From Bacteroidota bacterium (GTDB taxonomy: Bacteria; Bacteroidota; Bacteroidia; Flavobacteriales_D; Crocinitomicaceae), in contig VGML01000001.1 of the NCBI GenBank assembly GCA_016866415.1, positions 1 through 55,203 on the forward strand: a stretch of DNA of 55,203 nt, given 5' to 3'. The first letter of the stretch is position 1, and every line of letters starts with the position of its first letter. A program made the position numbers and the translations under genes. The notes under the pieces were generated by a model. The model had not been told where the DNA came from, did no database searches, and worked only from the letters and a program-made list of their open reading frames with translations. Below are positions 45,701-53,407 of this stretch, one piece after another.

Positions 45701-47050
45701 CGTTTCTTTTATAAAGTTATTAAACTCATCCATGGTTGGTAATCGCCAGCCCGGGTTGTTTTTCAATGCTAATTCAATTGACTCCTCTGTAAAAAGTTGA
45801 ACGGACTTATTTTTTCTATCTATCGATGGATAATCTGTTTGGGTATCATCATCCGAAATTCGCCAAAAAAGACCTGCAATAAAAACCGAATTATTCTTGA
45901 TTTTAAAGTCTTTGTTCTCTAGCTCGCTTATATAATTTGTAGCATCCCCAACGGTTTTTCCTAATGCAAGAAACCTTTTTATTATAGATAATTCCCCTTT
46001 ATATCTTTTAAATTCAGGGTCAACTTTATTTACTTGAAGCACCCAATTAACTTTACCGGCTAATTCAAGCAAAAAGCTGTTTATATTGCTATGAGTTCTT
46101 GAAACGTGGTCCAATCCAAATTTTTTAAGATAATACATTTGCATTCGAAGACCTCGTTTAAAAGCCCTTCCCGCCGAACGTTTTTCGTTTACAACTATTC
46201 CCGTTACCGTTTGTCTTTTGTGTCTTTTGAGAACTTTTGTTTTTGATTTCTTTAGTTTCAACGACTTTTTATAAAGTTGGTGTTGTACAAATTTTATAAC
46301 TTGTTTAGAAACAAGTTCTGAATTTGAACCTGAAACGGTAATGTCATCCGAATAACGAGAATAACATAAGCTTTTATTCACACAAAATTCCAACATTTTT
46401 TTATCAAAACTAACGAGGTAAGAATTAGCAATATATCCGCTTGTTGGACTTCCTTGTGGTAAAAAACCATTAAGTGTTGTAGATGAAAGCACTTTTTTAG
46501 CTAATCCACTTATAATCAGCTGTTTCTTGTCTTCTGTTTCGTCTTTTTCAATAATCCCCAAATGAATCAAATATTTTACCTTGAGATTAAGAATATCAAA
46601 CCAGAATAATTCTATTTTATTTTTTGGAATACTATTAAAAAAATTAGATATATCGAGCTTAACTACGACATCTTTCCCGATATGGAAATTAGCATTTTTA
46701 ACAACACTAGATCCTTTTAAATAAGCTGTTGAAGATCTTGTTGGAAGGTATTTGTATTTAATATTTCGAGATAATACTGGATAATCACGGTGTTTTTTTA
46801 GGGTGTACAACAAATTCAAAAGTTGCTTTTGAATTTCCTTTAAAAGCGGTTTAGGCTCATAAAGTATTCTTTTGGTGCCGTCATGCTTCGGTATTACATG
46901 TTTGATATAGCATTCTTCGCTTAATTCTTCTGAAAGTTCTAATTCATGAAGTAGTTTTAAGGCATTGAATTTTAACCGAGTTACATTGAAATCTGTTTTT
47001 AAAAAATCATTTACACTAATTTGAACTATTTGATTATTTTGATCAATCAT
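42797..47050 (-). CDS. Retron-type reverse transcriptase fused to C-type-lectin/FISUMP-like, LRR and DUF4116-like domains
   Basis: A 1417-residue protein. The RT domain (about 45-340) carries NANFH (119-123, retron NAxxH), catalytic Asp133 in KLDISNFFNSI, LPQGSPTSG (197-205), the catalytic YSDD (233-236) and VTG (282-284). NAxxH plus VTG is the retron-RT signature. Residues about 388-577 resemble a FISUMP/DUF1566 C-type-lectin fold (IAGLFWRISD, GWRLPTMDEF, GLYWTSD, closing CSIRLV). LRRs follow (about 600-685), then an unassigned 400-residue region. A DUF4116-like stretch (1098-1168; NDEEVMLIAIKRNPYSMVFA) comes next, then LRRs (about 1283-1390). No signal peptide is seen, so it is cytoplasmic. 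It is the first gene of the four-gene operon. Confidence 0.88.
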   Translation of the reverse strand: MIDQNNQIVQISVNDFLKTDFNVTRLKFNALKLLHELELSEELSEECYIKHVIPKHDGTKRILYEPKPLLKEIQKQLLNLLYTLKKHRDYPVLSRNIKYKYLPTRSSTAYLKGSSVVKNANFHIGKDVVVKLDISNFFNSIPKNKIELFWFDILNLKVKYLIHLGIIEKDETEDKKQLIISGLAKKVLSSTTLNGFLPQGSPTSGYIANSYLVSFDKKMLEFCVNKSLCYSRYSDDITVSGSNSELVSKQVIKFVQHQLYKKSLKLKKSKTKVLKRHKRQTVTGIVVNEKRSAGRAFKRGLRMQMYYLKKFGLDHVSRTHSNINSFLLELAGKVNWVLQVNKVDPEFKRYKGELSIIKRFLALGKTVGDATNYISELENKDFKIKNNSVFIAGLFWRISDDDTQTDYPSIDRKNKSVQLFTEESIELALKNNPGWRLPTMDEFNNFIKETNFEDRRVLGIRYPFDPHFNGLADENGYRYYNRVGLYWTSDLAHLSKERSTKGRIARKAICFLSFDQRIKKKINHNTACYISSKTFSLSVNKKQKFELTNNRSIDYYLNPPLNEDFQAIVGACSIRLVMSEEMTKKPMISKTLWDSIQLSKFSVDLSNLNFEEFSFSLKNVNASSILLYNNNLKHVNLTEIAPVKRIDLRNNKLESIKLNNLPKGVKHIRLEENKDLKLLDIPWKRLLQSSHELTADQLIFERQKSLGEIYLSALGGESWRTVSSDHELNELIDSKNAVEFLKVRFEIGTNKIDSKELFNRLSKLEAIHLFIEFETNHEQINQLIHRLKMSFGSITPLNEHLNSLERDNNHQENIFLKQYVFNASDLKNIHLKSLIIDFSWIPNIKFIGDFHVKPDLYHLLHPGTSFTSLPATSVEFHRPNILVKVLGEKRIGNEQTYLHVTYPFDSIEERHQNIQTIIPKNQIFIDELILVLSNENEKELKKGQIEEHFPKLYAINRYNSKPHASKLTTNLIYSKRVSGFPLLGFALQFDVHKLSVPLESFYKKDKLLFNPERFKREKGPIMDWTEVNFNQKIHSEKKTRLGKENLLSDLDIFSHKKESKPPTIPPSDDRPLNRPYIIKHGVFAKHKLYSASDNSRNKVMTMLASGEIAAKHLPSKLKNDEEVMLIAIKRNPYSMVFASKRLKENPAFLLKACKISARTLVFLPKKLATKQVKSDSIFNQLIDYLLSFLTPAEFHFVIHKLGTHISQSDGEYRYFTCEETALEKSHVISSFESEVFYQESTTRAGMPNIIRKTFLSEATKQGIFNSNGYYNSLELAKQNKENCRYLDLSFSGYHHDLTALESFKNLKTLNLSYTSVNCKLPNIPSLENLFVDNTRNFFSYNTPTLLNPIFPNLKIIYARETGYLSLKEITSLLNLLTKIEIIDLRPYFYINEKEILALQQQLIQQGRTLEIPIKTPK

Positions 47051-47269
47051 TTTACTTTCTTCTCAATACTAAAATAATAAATAAACAATGAAAGAAAACG
47101 CATCAAGTAGATTGTAAATACAAAATAGACGGCGTCTATAATATTGAAATAAAATAATAAAAAACTATAAAAAACAAGCCTTAATTGCGGGTTTAGACGG
47201 GTTTTTTATTTATTTCCTAATGTTTACATTAAACATAACCCTATCGCTTATTAAATCGCTTCTATTTGA
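47051..47269 (-). other. Leader region of the RT operon
   Basis: 219 bp between the mnmG stop and the RT start, very AT-rich. It holds a palindrome ATAGACGGCGTCTAT (47125-47139) and a hairpin ATGTTTA-cat-TAAACAT (47220-47236). It is the usual position for a retron msr-msd, but I see no long msd stem or convincing a1/a2 pair. The palindrome could be an operator or part of a promoter-proximal RNA hairpin. Confidence 0.4.
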
Positions 47270-49144
47270 TTATCTGCCTAAATAAATCAATAAAACGGAC
47301 ACATCGCTTGGTGAAACACCTGAAATTCTTGATGCTTGACCAATTGTTCGTGGTGCAATTGAAGAAAGTTTTTCAACCGCCTCTGTGCTCAAACTTTTTA
47401 ACTGTCTAAAATCAATGTCTTCTGGTATCAAAACATTTTCAAGTCTACTTAATTTAGCAGCCATTTCTTCTTCACGGTCAATATAACCTTCATATTTTAA
47501 TTGAATTTCTGTTTGAGAGGGGATATCTTCGTGTAAAAAACTCATTTCCAAACACTTATTATTTAATTCGGGTAAAACATCCGCTATTTCTTTAAGTTGA
47601 ATTTGCGGACGAGTTAATATGCTGGTTATTTTAACTTGCTGATTAATTGGTGAGGAGTCTTTTGACAATAATAGAGGATTTACCTCTGCAGGAGTGATTC
47701 CAAGCGTTCTTAGGTATTTCTTAAATTCATTTGTTCCTTGAATTTTCTTATTGACACGCTCCATTTGTTCATCGTCTGCTAAGCCGAGCTGATGTCCAAG
47801 AGGCGTCAGGCGGATATCGGCATTATCCTGCCTTAATAAAATACGGTATTCAGCTCTACTTGTAAACATGCGATAAGGTTCTTTCGTTCCCTTTGTGATT
47901 AGGTCATCTATCAAAACACCAATATAAGCTTCACTTCGGGAAAGAATAAATGGCTCTTTTTCAACACGTTTTAGATGTGCGTTTATTCCTGCCATTAATC
48001 CTTGACATGCCGCTTCTTCATAGCCTGTCGTTCCATTGATCTGTCCTGCGAAATACAGATTTTCTATTTTCTTAGTTTCGAGGGTATGTTTCAATTGAGT
48101 TGGGGGAAAATAGTCATATTCGATAGCATAACCCGGTCGAAACATTTTAGCGTTTTCAAAACCAGGAATGGATTTCATAGCCTTCAATTGGACATCTTCA
48201 GGCAAAGAAGTACTAAATCCATTTACGTAAATCTCAACCGTATCCCACCCTTCAGGTTCAACAAAAATTTGATGTCTATCGCGCTCCGCAAAACGATTGA
48301 TTTTATCTTCAATACTTGGGCAATAACGAGGGCCTGTGCTTTGAATGGACCCGTTAAACATCGGAGACCGATCAAAGCCTGATCTTAACAATTCATGGGT
48401 TTCTGTGCTTGTATAGGTTATGTAACACGGTCTTTGGTTTGGTAACGCTTTTGTGTTTCCGAAACTAAACTTAGATGGGTTTTCATCTCCATGTTGTAAC
48501 TCCATTTTAGAATAATCTAAAGACCTTCCGTCAACTCTTGGCGGCGTGCCGGTTTTCATTCTTCCTGCTTCGAAGCCCATAACAATTAAGTCTTCTGTTA
48601 TTCCTGTTGCTGCTCGTTCTGCTGCTCGCCCACCTCCAAATTGTTTTTCTCCTAAATGTATTAATCCGTTTAAAAACGTTCCATTAGTAAGGATAACTGA
48701 ATCTGCATAAATGTTAATTCCAAGACTTGTTTTAACACCAACGACACAGTCGTTTTCTACAATTATGCCATTACACATGTCTTGCCAAAAATCCACATTT
48801 GGGTTTTGTTCCAACAAAAGCCTCCATTCTGCTGCAAACAACATTCGGTCATTTTGTGTTCTTGGCGACCACATAGCAGGGCCCTTAGAAAGATTAAGCA
48901 TGCGGAACTGAATGGCGCTTTTATCACTTACAACTCCAGAGCCTCCACCTAAAGCATCAATCTCCCTTACGATTTGTCCTTTAGCAACGCCTCCCATGGC
49001 TGGATTACAACTCATTTGAGCAATGGTATTCATATTCATGGTTAGTAACAACACTTTACTACCCATTTTAGCTGCCGCATTTGCCGCTTCACAGCCCGCA
49101 TGACCAGCACCAACAACTATTATATCGTATCTTTCTAACATCAT
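47270..49144 (-). CDS. mnmG: tRNA uridine-5-carboxymethylaminomethyl modification enzyme MnmG (GidA)
   Basis: A 624-residue FAD protein, the standard MnmG length. The N-terminal dinucleotide motif is DIIVVGAGHAGCEAA. Family blocks are CNPAMGGVAKGQIVREIDALGG, TGTPPRVDGRSLDYSKM, GQINGTTGYEEAACQGLMAGINA and RPGYAIEYDYFPPTQL. Two adjacent ATGs are possible (49144 or 49141). With MnmE it modifies U34 of several tRNAs. A parS-like palindrome lies 4 nt upstream of its start. Confidence 0.96.
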   Translation of the reverse strand: MMLERYDIIVVGAGHAGCEAANAAAKMGSKVLLLTMNMNTIAQMSCNPAMGGVAKGQIVREIDALGGGSGVVSDKSAIQFRMLNLSKGPAMWSPRTQNDRMLFAAEWRLLLEQNPNVDFWQDMCNGIIVENDCVVGVKTSLGINIYADSVILTNGTFLNGLIHLGEKQFGGGRAAERAATGITEDLIVMGFEAGRMKTGTPPRVDGRSLDYSKMELQHGDENPSKFSFGNTKALPNQRPCYITYTSTETHELLRSGFDRSPMFNGSIQSTGPRYCPSIEDKINRFAERDRHQIFVEPEGWDTVEIYVNGFSTSLPEDVQLKAMKSIPGFENAKMFRPGYAIEYDYFPPTQLKHTLETKKIENLYFAGQINGTTGYEEAACQGLMAGINAHLKRVEKEPFILSRSEAYIGVLIDDLITKGTKEPYRMFTSRAEYRILLRQDNADIRLTPLGHQLGLADDEQMERVNKKIQGTNEFKKYLRTLGITPAEVNPLLLSKDSSPINQQVKITSILTRPQIQLKEIADVLPELNNKCLEMSFLHEDIPSQTEIQLKYEGYIDREEEMAAKLSRLENVLIPEDIDFRQLKSLSTEAVEKLSSIAPRTIGQASRISGVSPSDVSVLLIYLGR

Positions 49145-49147
49145 TAA

Positions 49148-49163
49148 TGTTTCACGTGGAACA
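49148..49163. other. parS centromere-like site 1
   Basis: TGTTTCACGTGGAACA is the exact reverse complement of the Bacillus subtilis parS consensus TGTTCCACGTGAAACA. It lies between ybeY and mnmG. ParB/Spo0J would bind here to nucleate the chromosome-segregation complex. Confidence 0.85.
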
Positions 49164-49187
49164 AAATTATTTCATTTAACTAAAGAA

Positions 49188-49616
49188 TTAATTTGTTTCA
49201 CGTGAAACAAATTTTCCTAAATAATAATTTTCTTTATCTCTCATTACTAATATATCCTCATCTGATTTATCGTTATATCCGCAAAGATGAAGAACCCCAT
49301 GGTAAATTACACGACTTAATTCTTTACTAAAAGAAACATGAAAAGTTTTACTGTTATCTTCAACTCTATGAACTGATATAAAAAGATCACCTGAAATTAT
49401 TGCTCCTTCAGAATAATCAAATGTAATTATATCTGTATAATAGTCATGATCCATGTAAGAATTATTCATCTCTAATAAATATTCATCATTACAAAAAACG
49501 ATAGTGATTTCACCCAACTCAAATTTCTCTGATTTAATTAAGTCATTAATTGTTAAAACAAAAAATTCCGAGTCAAAACCCGGAATTTCTATATCTAAAA
49601 ACTCAAACTCTATCAT
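49188..49616 (-). CDS. ybeY: Endoribonuclease YbeY (rRNA maturation)
   Basis: A 142-residue member of the UPF0054/YbeY family. The signature is YHGVLHLCGYND (two zinc-ligand His), preceded by ITFDYSEGAIISGDLFIS. The third His of the canonical HGxLHLxGYDH motif is replaced (GYNDKSDED). From memory such a change occurs in Bacteroidota homologues, so this need not mean loss of function. It acts in 16S rRNA 3' processing and ribosome quality control. The start overlaps the upstream ATPase stop by 4 nt. A parS site lies in its last codons. Confidence 0.9.
   Translation of the reverse strand: MIEFEFLDIEIPGFDSEFFVLTINDLIKSEKFELGEITIVFCNDEYLLEMNNSYMDHDYYTDIITFDYSEGAIISGDLFISVHRVEDNSKTFHVSFSKELSRVIYHGVLHLCGYNDKSDEDILVMRDKENYYLGKFVSRETN
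49194..49209. other. parS centromere-like site 2
   Basis: TGTTTCACGTGAAACA is a perfect 16-bp palindrome matching the parS consensus, inside the final codons of ybeY (its VSRETN-encoding 3' end). Its centre is 46 bp from that of the first site. Confidence 0.88.
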
Positions 49617-50026
49617 TTCACAAAATAGATATTCACGCTGTTACCAATTCCGTCATAGATAACATCATCAGCTAAATTTCGCATGAGAAAAATTCCTCTC
49701 CCACTTTCTTTAAGAAGATTATCTGGCGAAGTTGGATCGGGTAAATCGTCAAACTTAAAGCCCTTGCCCTCATCTTTTATACTAAAACAAAATTCTTCAG
49801 ACTTGTCACCGACGGCTACATCGACAAATAATTCCTTGTTCATTTCGTTTCCGTGTTGAATAGCGTTGTTAACGGCTTCAGTAACTGCAACTAAAACGTT
49901 TCCGTAGGCATCCTCCTGAACACCAAGTCCAGTGCATACACGATCAACTAAGTTCTCTACATCCACCAATGCGTTAAAATCCGATGGTAATTTTAACTGT
50001 TCAATTATTGTAAATCCTTCTTTCAT
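49613..50026 (-). CDS. RsbW-like HATPase (anti-sigma-factor-type ATP-binding protein)
   Basis: A 137-residue stand-alone GHKL ATPase domain. The N box is AVTEAVNNAIQHGNE, the G1 box is DEGKGFKFDDLPDP and the G2 box is GRGIFLMRNLAD. This is the pattern of RsbW/SpoIIAB-type serine kinases that control sigma factors via an anti-anti-sigma partner. No STAS partner gene is in view. It lies between the DUF4175 and ybeY genes, 24 nt from the former. Confidence 0.88.
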   Translation of the reverse strand: MKEGFTIIEQLKLPSDFNALVDVENLVDRVCTGLGVQEDAYGNVLVAVTEAVNNAIQHGNEMNKELFVDVAVGDKSEEFCFSIKDEGKGFKFDDLPDPTSPDNLLKESGRGIFLMRNLADDVIYDGIGNSVNIYFVK

Positions 50027-50050
50027 AGATAGTTACAAGAAATATTAATT

Positions 50051-53000
50051 CTAATTTCCATTGAAATACTGATTTGCTTTATCCTTATAATACTTCTTGT
50101 ATGTTGGATCTGCAGACTTCAATAACTCAATTTGTTTTAACTTTTGTTTGTTATACTCATCAAATCGAATTTTGTTACCATAATTATCATCTTTTCCTGA
50201 TTTAGACTCACGTTTTTCTTCAAACCCTCTTTCCATAAGTGCTTTTTCACTTTCTAGTAAACGCGTCATAATATCTCGCTGACGATTAATCATTTCTTTG
50301 TTAATATTTCGATTAATCAAATCCTTTTCCTGCTGCTCCAATTCCTTAATCAAAAGATTAAGTTTGTTTCCTAAGCCTTGTCCTTCTTTGTTCATTTCAT
50401 TTCTTAGCTGCTCCAGCTTTTGACGAATTGCTGTTTGTTCAGCTGCCATCTTCGCAATTTCTTTATTTCCTAAGCCCAACATATTTTGACCGCTATTACT
50501 TGGTTTACTACCTGGTTTATCACCCGGCTTGTCACCTGCCTTTTGTCCACCTGGATTGGGTCCTTTCTGCATTTGCTCCAACTGTTTTTTCAACATTTCC
50601 TTCATGTCTCCTGTTGACATTGACGAACCAGGTTTCGGACGACCTTTACCAGGATTATTGCAACTTCCGTTTCCTGGTGTCTGTGATTGCATCTGAGCTT
50701 GCATGGACTGCAACGCTTCGTTCAATAATAAAGCTAGGTTATTATAAGATGTCATTACCAATTGCTGATGCTTTCCTAAATCCTTCTTCCGACGGTCTTC
50801 GATGTCTTCGATTGAAGCCTGATGATTGGTTTCTATCGCATTCAACTCTTTGTCTATAAAACTCGCTATTTTCGGCTGTCTTTTAGCTAAAGCCAACAAA
50901 CTATCTTTTACAATCTTTGTATCATCTATAATTCTTCGTTGTCTACGTCCATATTTAAGATATGCGGGGTCAGAAGTGCTAACACGACCCATTTTATTCA
51001 TCAAATCTTCTTGATCGAAACTAAGCGTCATTAAACTCTCTAAAATATTTCGCAAGGCATCCATGTCTTCCTCCTGCTGCTTTTGATTCGCTTTTTGTTG
51101 TTGCTGATCTAATTGTTGGGCTAGTTGTTCCATTTGATCACTGGCTTCCTTTTGTGATTCTCCAGCTTTCTTGCTCTTTCCTTTTTCAAGACTTTCTTTA
51201 GATTCGTTTAATTCATTAGAAATCTTTTCTTCTTGTTCTTTCGTGTCTCCTAAATTCATAGGATTATCCAAATCCTTATTAAGTTCATTCAGCTTATTTA
51301 AGTCGTCTTTTAATTGATCAAACTTCTTATTGATTTCTTCTTGCTTTTCGACTGACTTTTCTTCGCTTATTTTTTTATTCTCTATTTCTTTTTTTAATTC
51401 TTCTTGTTCTTTAGCTAGTTCTTTTAATTGTTTCTCTATGTCATCAATCTTTTCATTTACTTGAAGTCGCTTTAACATTTCCAAACTACGATCCAACTGC
51501 TTTTTCATGTCTTCAGTAGACTGATCCAGTTGATCCAGTTTATCTTTGATATTTTCCTTATCGTTCTTCTCTAGTAACTTCTCTAAATCTTCTAACAACT
51601 TTTTAAGCTCGTCATCCATCAACTGATCTAAGAGTTTTTCGATCATTTCCTGTTTCTCTAAAAGCTCTTTATCTATTTCAGACAATTGGTTTTTCTCCTC
51701 CGTACTTTGATTAATGTCATTTTTGATCTGCTCCAAAGACTCAATTAAGTTCTTCTGTTCATCTTGAAGTTGATTCACTTGATTCATTTTATTCCAATCA
51801 GATGACTTGGAATTTAACGCTTCTTTTTTGAGTTTTTCCACTCTTCTTTGGAATTCATTCGTTTTTTCTAATAAATCCGTCAAACCCTCTTTGGTTTTCT
51901 CTTGATCTTCGTTTCTCTTTTCAATCAATTCATCGAGCGTTGGAAGTTTGTATGTGTATGATTGACTGCGTGAAGACTTACTACCATTTACACCATCGTT
52001 ATCAGAAACAACAAAATAATATTCAATTCGATCTTTCAATTGTAATTTCTCACGACGGAAATCAACTGCAAATTCATACGATATTTGTGTTCCTGAAACA
52101 GGTCTAACCATTAGTTTTTGATCCCTAGAACTTCCATTTTCACTTATAATCTTATAAACGAAATACAAACTTTTCAATCCATAATCATCTCCGATCTGTC
52201 CTTTAAAATAACGAACTCCGTCTGCAACACTGTCCTTGAATTCTTCAACATCAATGGTGGGAGGAGCATCTTTAATGACTGAAATAACATAATTCACGCT
52301 GTCTATTTTATTCTTGAAAGCGTTATACAATTTGAATTTCAGCTTTGATTCATTGTTCACTTTCTTATTCAGTTTAAACCCTAATTCTGTTTGAATTTGT
52401 TTATTTCCGTTCCAATTAACTTCTACTTTTTTAGTATTCTTAGTTAAAACACTCCATTCTATTTGAGTTCCTTCTGGGATAGTTAAATCACCAGCGTTTT
52501 GAATAACCTCCGGCGTTTTTCCTAAATAACTTGGGTATGCCAATTTTGCTTCTAATTTTCCTAATATTGATTTACCGATGACATTTAATTGATATTTATC
52601 ACTCGTGTAATCGTTTGCAGTGAAATAAAAAAACGAAGATTCTTTTGGCTTTCGAATGATTCCTTTGAAAAAGTTCTTTGAAACACGATCCATTAAAAAC
52701 TTGCCGTTTTCACTAATCATGTATACATTTTCAGGGAGTGAAGATCCTTTAAGAATCAAACTTATCTCAGCATCTTGTCCTTCTTCAACGGTTAATTTAT
52801 TCTCATTGAGATAAAATTGAAAAGGAGCGTATTCTTCATTGTAATTCACCACACGCTCTGTTCCTTGGGTAATTAAACTTGGAACGAAAACAGCCAACAA
52901 AACAAAAACAGTAAAAATGGGTAAAAGGTAACGTAGGTATTTTTTATTTTGTCTGAAATCGATTGCGGATGTAAACGGAATTACATTCAATTGCGCGGAC

Positions 53001-53407
53001 TTCTGAAGAACACTAGCTCGAATTAATTCTAAATTTCCTTCATTTTGATCCAATGCATCATTTAGTTGAAGGGTGTTTTTTAGTCGATCTGATATCTCAG
53101 GAAAAAAAGAGCCTATAATTTCTGAAGCTTGGTAGCGATTAATTCGTTTTCCAAATGAAACAAGTTTAGAAAGTGGAATGAATATATAACGAACTAATAA
53201 TAAAACATTTACAGCTATAAAACCAAAAAATAAAAAAGCTCGCGTTCCAGAGCTAAAACGTCCAACATACTCCAACGTAGTTGTTAATAAAAAGGAAAAC
53301 AGAAAAAACAAAGTGAATAAAAGAATACCCTTTATCATTTCGTTTTTATAGAACTTCCGAATGAAAGCGTCTATTTGGTCCAACAAATGTTCAAACGAAC
53401 TGGTCAT
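50051..53407 (-). CDS. DUF4175-family membrane protein with long coiled coil
   Basis: A 1118-residue protein. Three membrane helices near the N terminus (ILLFTLFFLFSFLLTTTLEYV; AFLFFGFIAVNVLLLVRYIF; LLPIFTVFVLLAVFVPSL) precede an extracytoplasmic part with beta-domains (about 190-480). From about 490 a very long coiled coil rich in Glu/Lys/Gln runs through to a low-complexity Gly/Pro/Lys stretch (GKGRPKPGSS ... GDKPGDKPGSK) and a second helical segment. This layout is typical of DUF4175 proteins conserved in Bacteroidota. Function is unknown. Confidence 0.85.
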   Translation of the reverse strand: MTSSFEHLLDQIDAFIRKFYKNEMIKGILLFTLFFLFSFLLTTTLEYVGRFSSGTRAFLFFGFIAVNVLLLVRYIFIPLSKLVSFGKRINRYQASEIIGSFFPEISDRLKNTLQLNDALDQNEGNLELIRASVLQKSAQLNVIPFTSAIDFRQNKKYLRYLLPIFTVFVLLAVFVPSLITQGTERVVNYNEEYAPFQFYLNENKLTVEEGQDAEISLILKGSSLPENVYMISENGKFLMDRVSKNFFKGIIRKPKESSFFYFTANDYTSDKYQLNVIGKSILGKLEAKLAYPSYLGKTPEVIQNAGDLTIPEGTQIEWSVLTKNTKKVEVNWNGNKQIQTELGFKLNKKVNNESKLKFKLYNAFKNKIDSVNYVISVIKDAPPTIDVEEFKDSVADGVRYFKGQIGDDYGLKSLYFVYKIISENGSSRDQKLMVRPVSGTQISYEFAVDFRREKLQLKDRIEYYFVVSDNDGVNGSKSSRSQSYTYKLPTLDELIEKRNEDQEKTKEGLTDLLEKTNEFQRRVEKLKKEALNSKSSDWNKMNQVNQLQDEQKNLIESLEQIKNDINQSTEEKNQLSEIDKELLEKQEMIEKLLDQLMDDELKKLLEDLEKLLEKNDKENIKDKLDQLDQSTEDMKKQLDRSLEMLKRLQVNEKIDDIEKQLKELAKEQEELKKEIENKKISEEKSVEKQEEINKKFDQLKDDLNKLNELNKDLDNPMNLGDTKEQEEKISNELNESKESLEKGKSKKAGESQKEASDQMEQLAQQLDQQQQKANQKQQEEDMDALRNILESLMTLSFDQEDLMNKMGRVSTSDPAYLKYGRRQRRIIDDTKIVKDSLLALAKRQPKIASFIDKELNAIETNHQASIEDIEDRRKKDLGKHQQLVMTSYNNLALLLNEALQSMQAQMQSQTPGNGSCNNPGKGRPKPGSSMSTGDMKEMLKKQLEQMQKGPNPGGQKAGDKPGDKPGSKPSNSGQNMLGLGNKEIAKMAAEQTAIRQKLEQLRNEMNKEGQGLGNKLNLLIKELEQQEKDLINRNINKEMINRQRDIMTRLLESEKALMERGFEEKRESKSGKDDNYGNKIRFDEYNKQKLKQIELLKSADPTYKKYYKDKANQYFNGN

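Noticed and set aside
42797..47050. Diversity-generating retroelement (RT next to a C-type-lectin-like fold)
   Set aside because: The RT motif 4 is LPQGSPTSG rather than the DGR-type GxxxSQ, retron motifs NAxxH and VTG are present, and I saw no template/variable repeat pair or accessory (Avd) gene.
47161..47210. Intrinsic terminator of mnmG in the RT leader
   Set aside because: AAAAAAC/GTTTTTT can pair, but the interior lacks a GC-rich stem, so no convincing terminator was called.
49188..49616. YbeY as an inactive remnant because the third motif His is missing
   Set aside because: Length and other motif residues are intact, and I recall the same replacement in Bacteroidota homologues, so it is probably lineage-typical.
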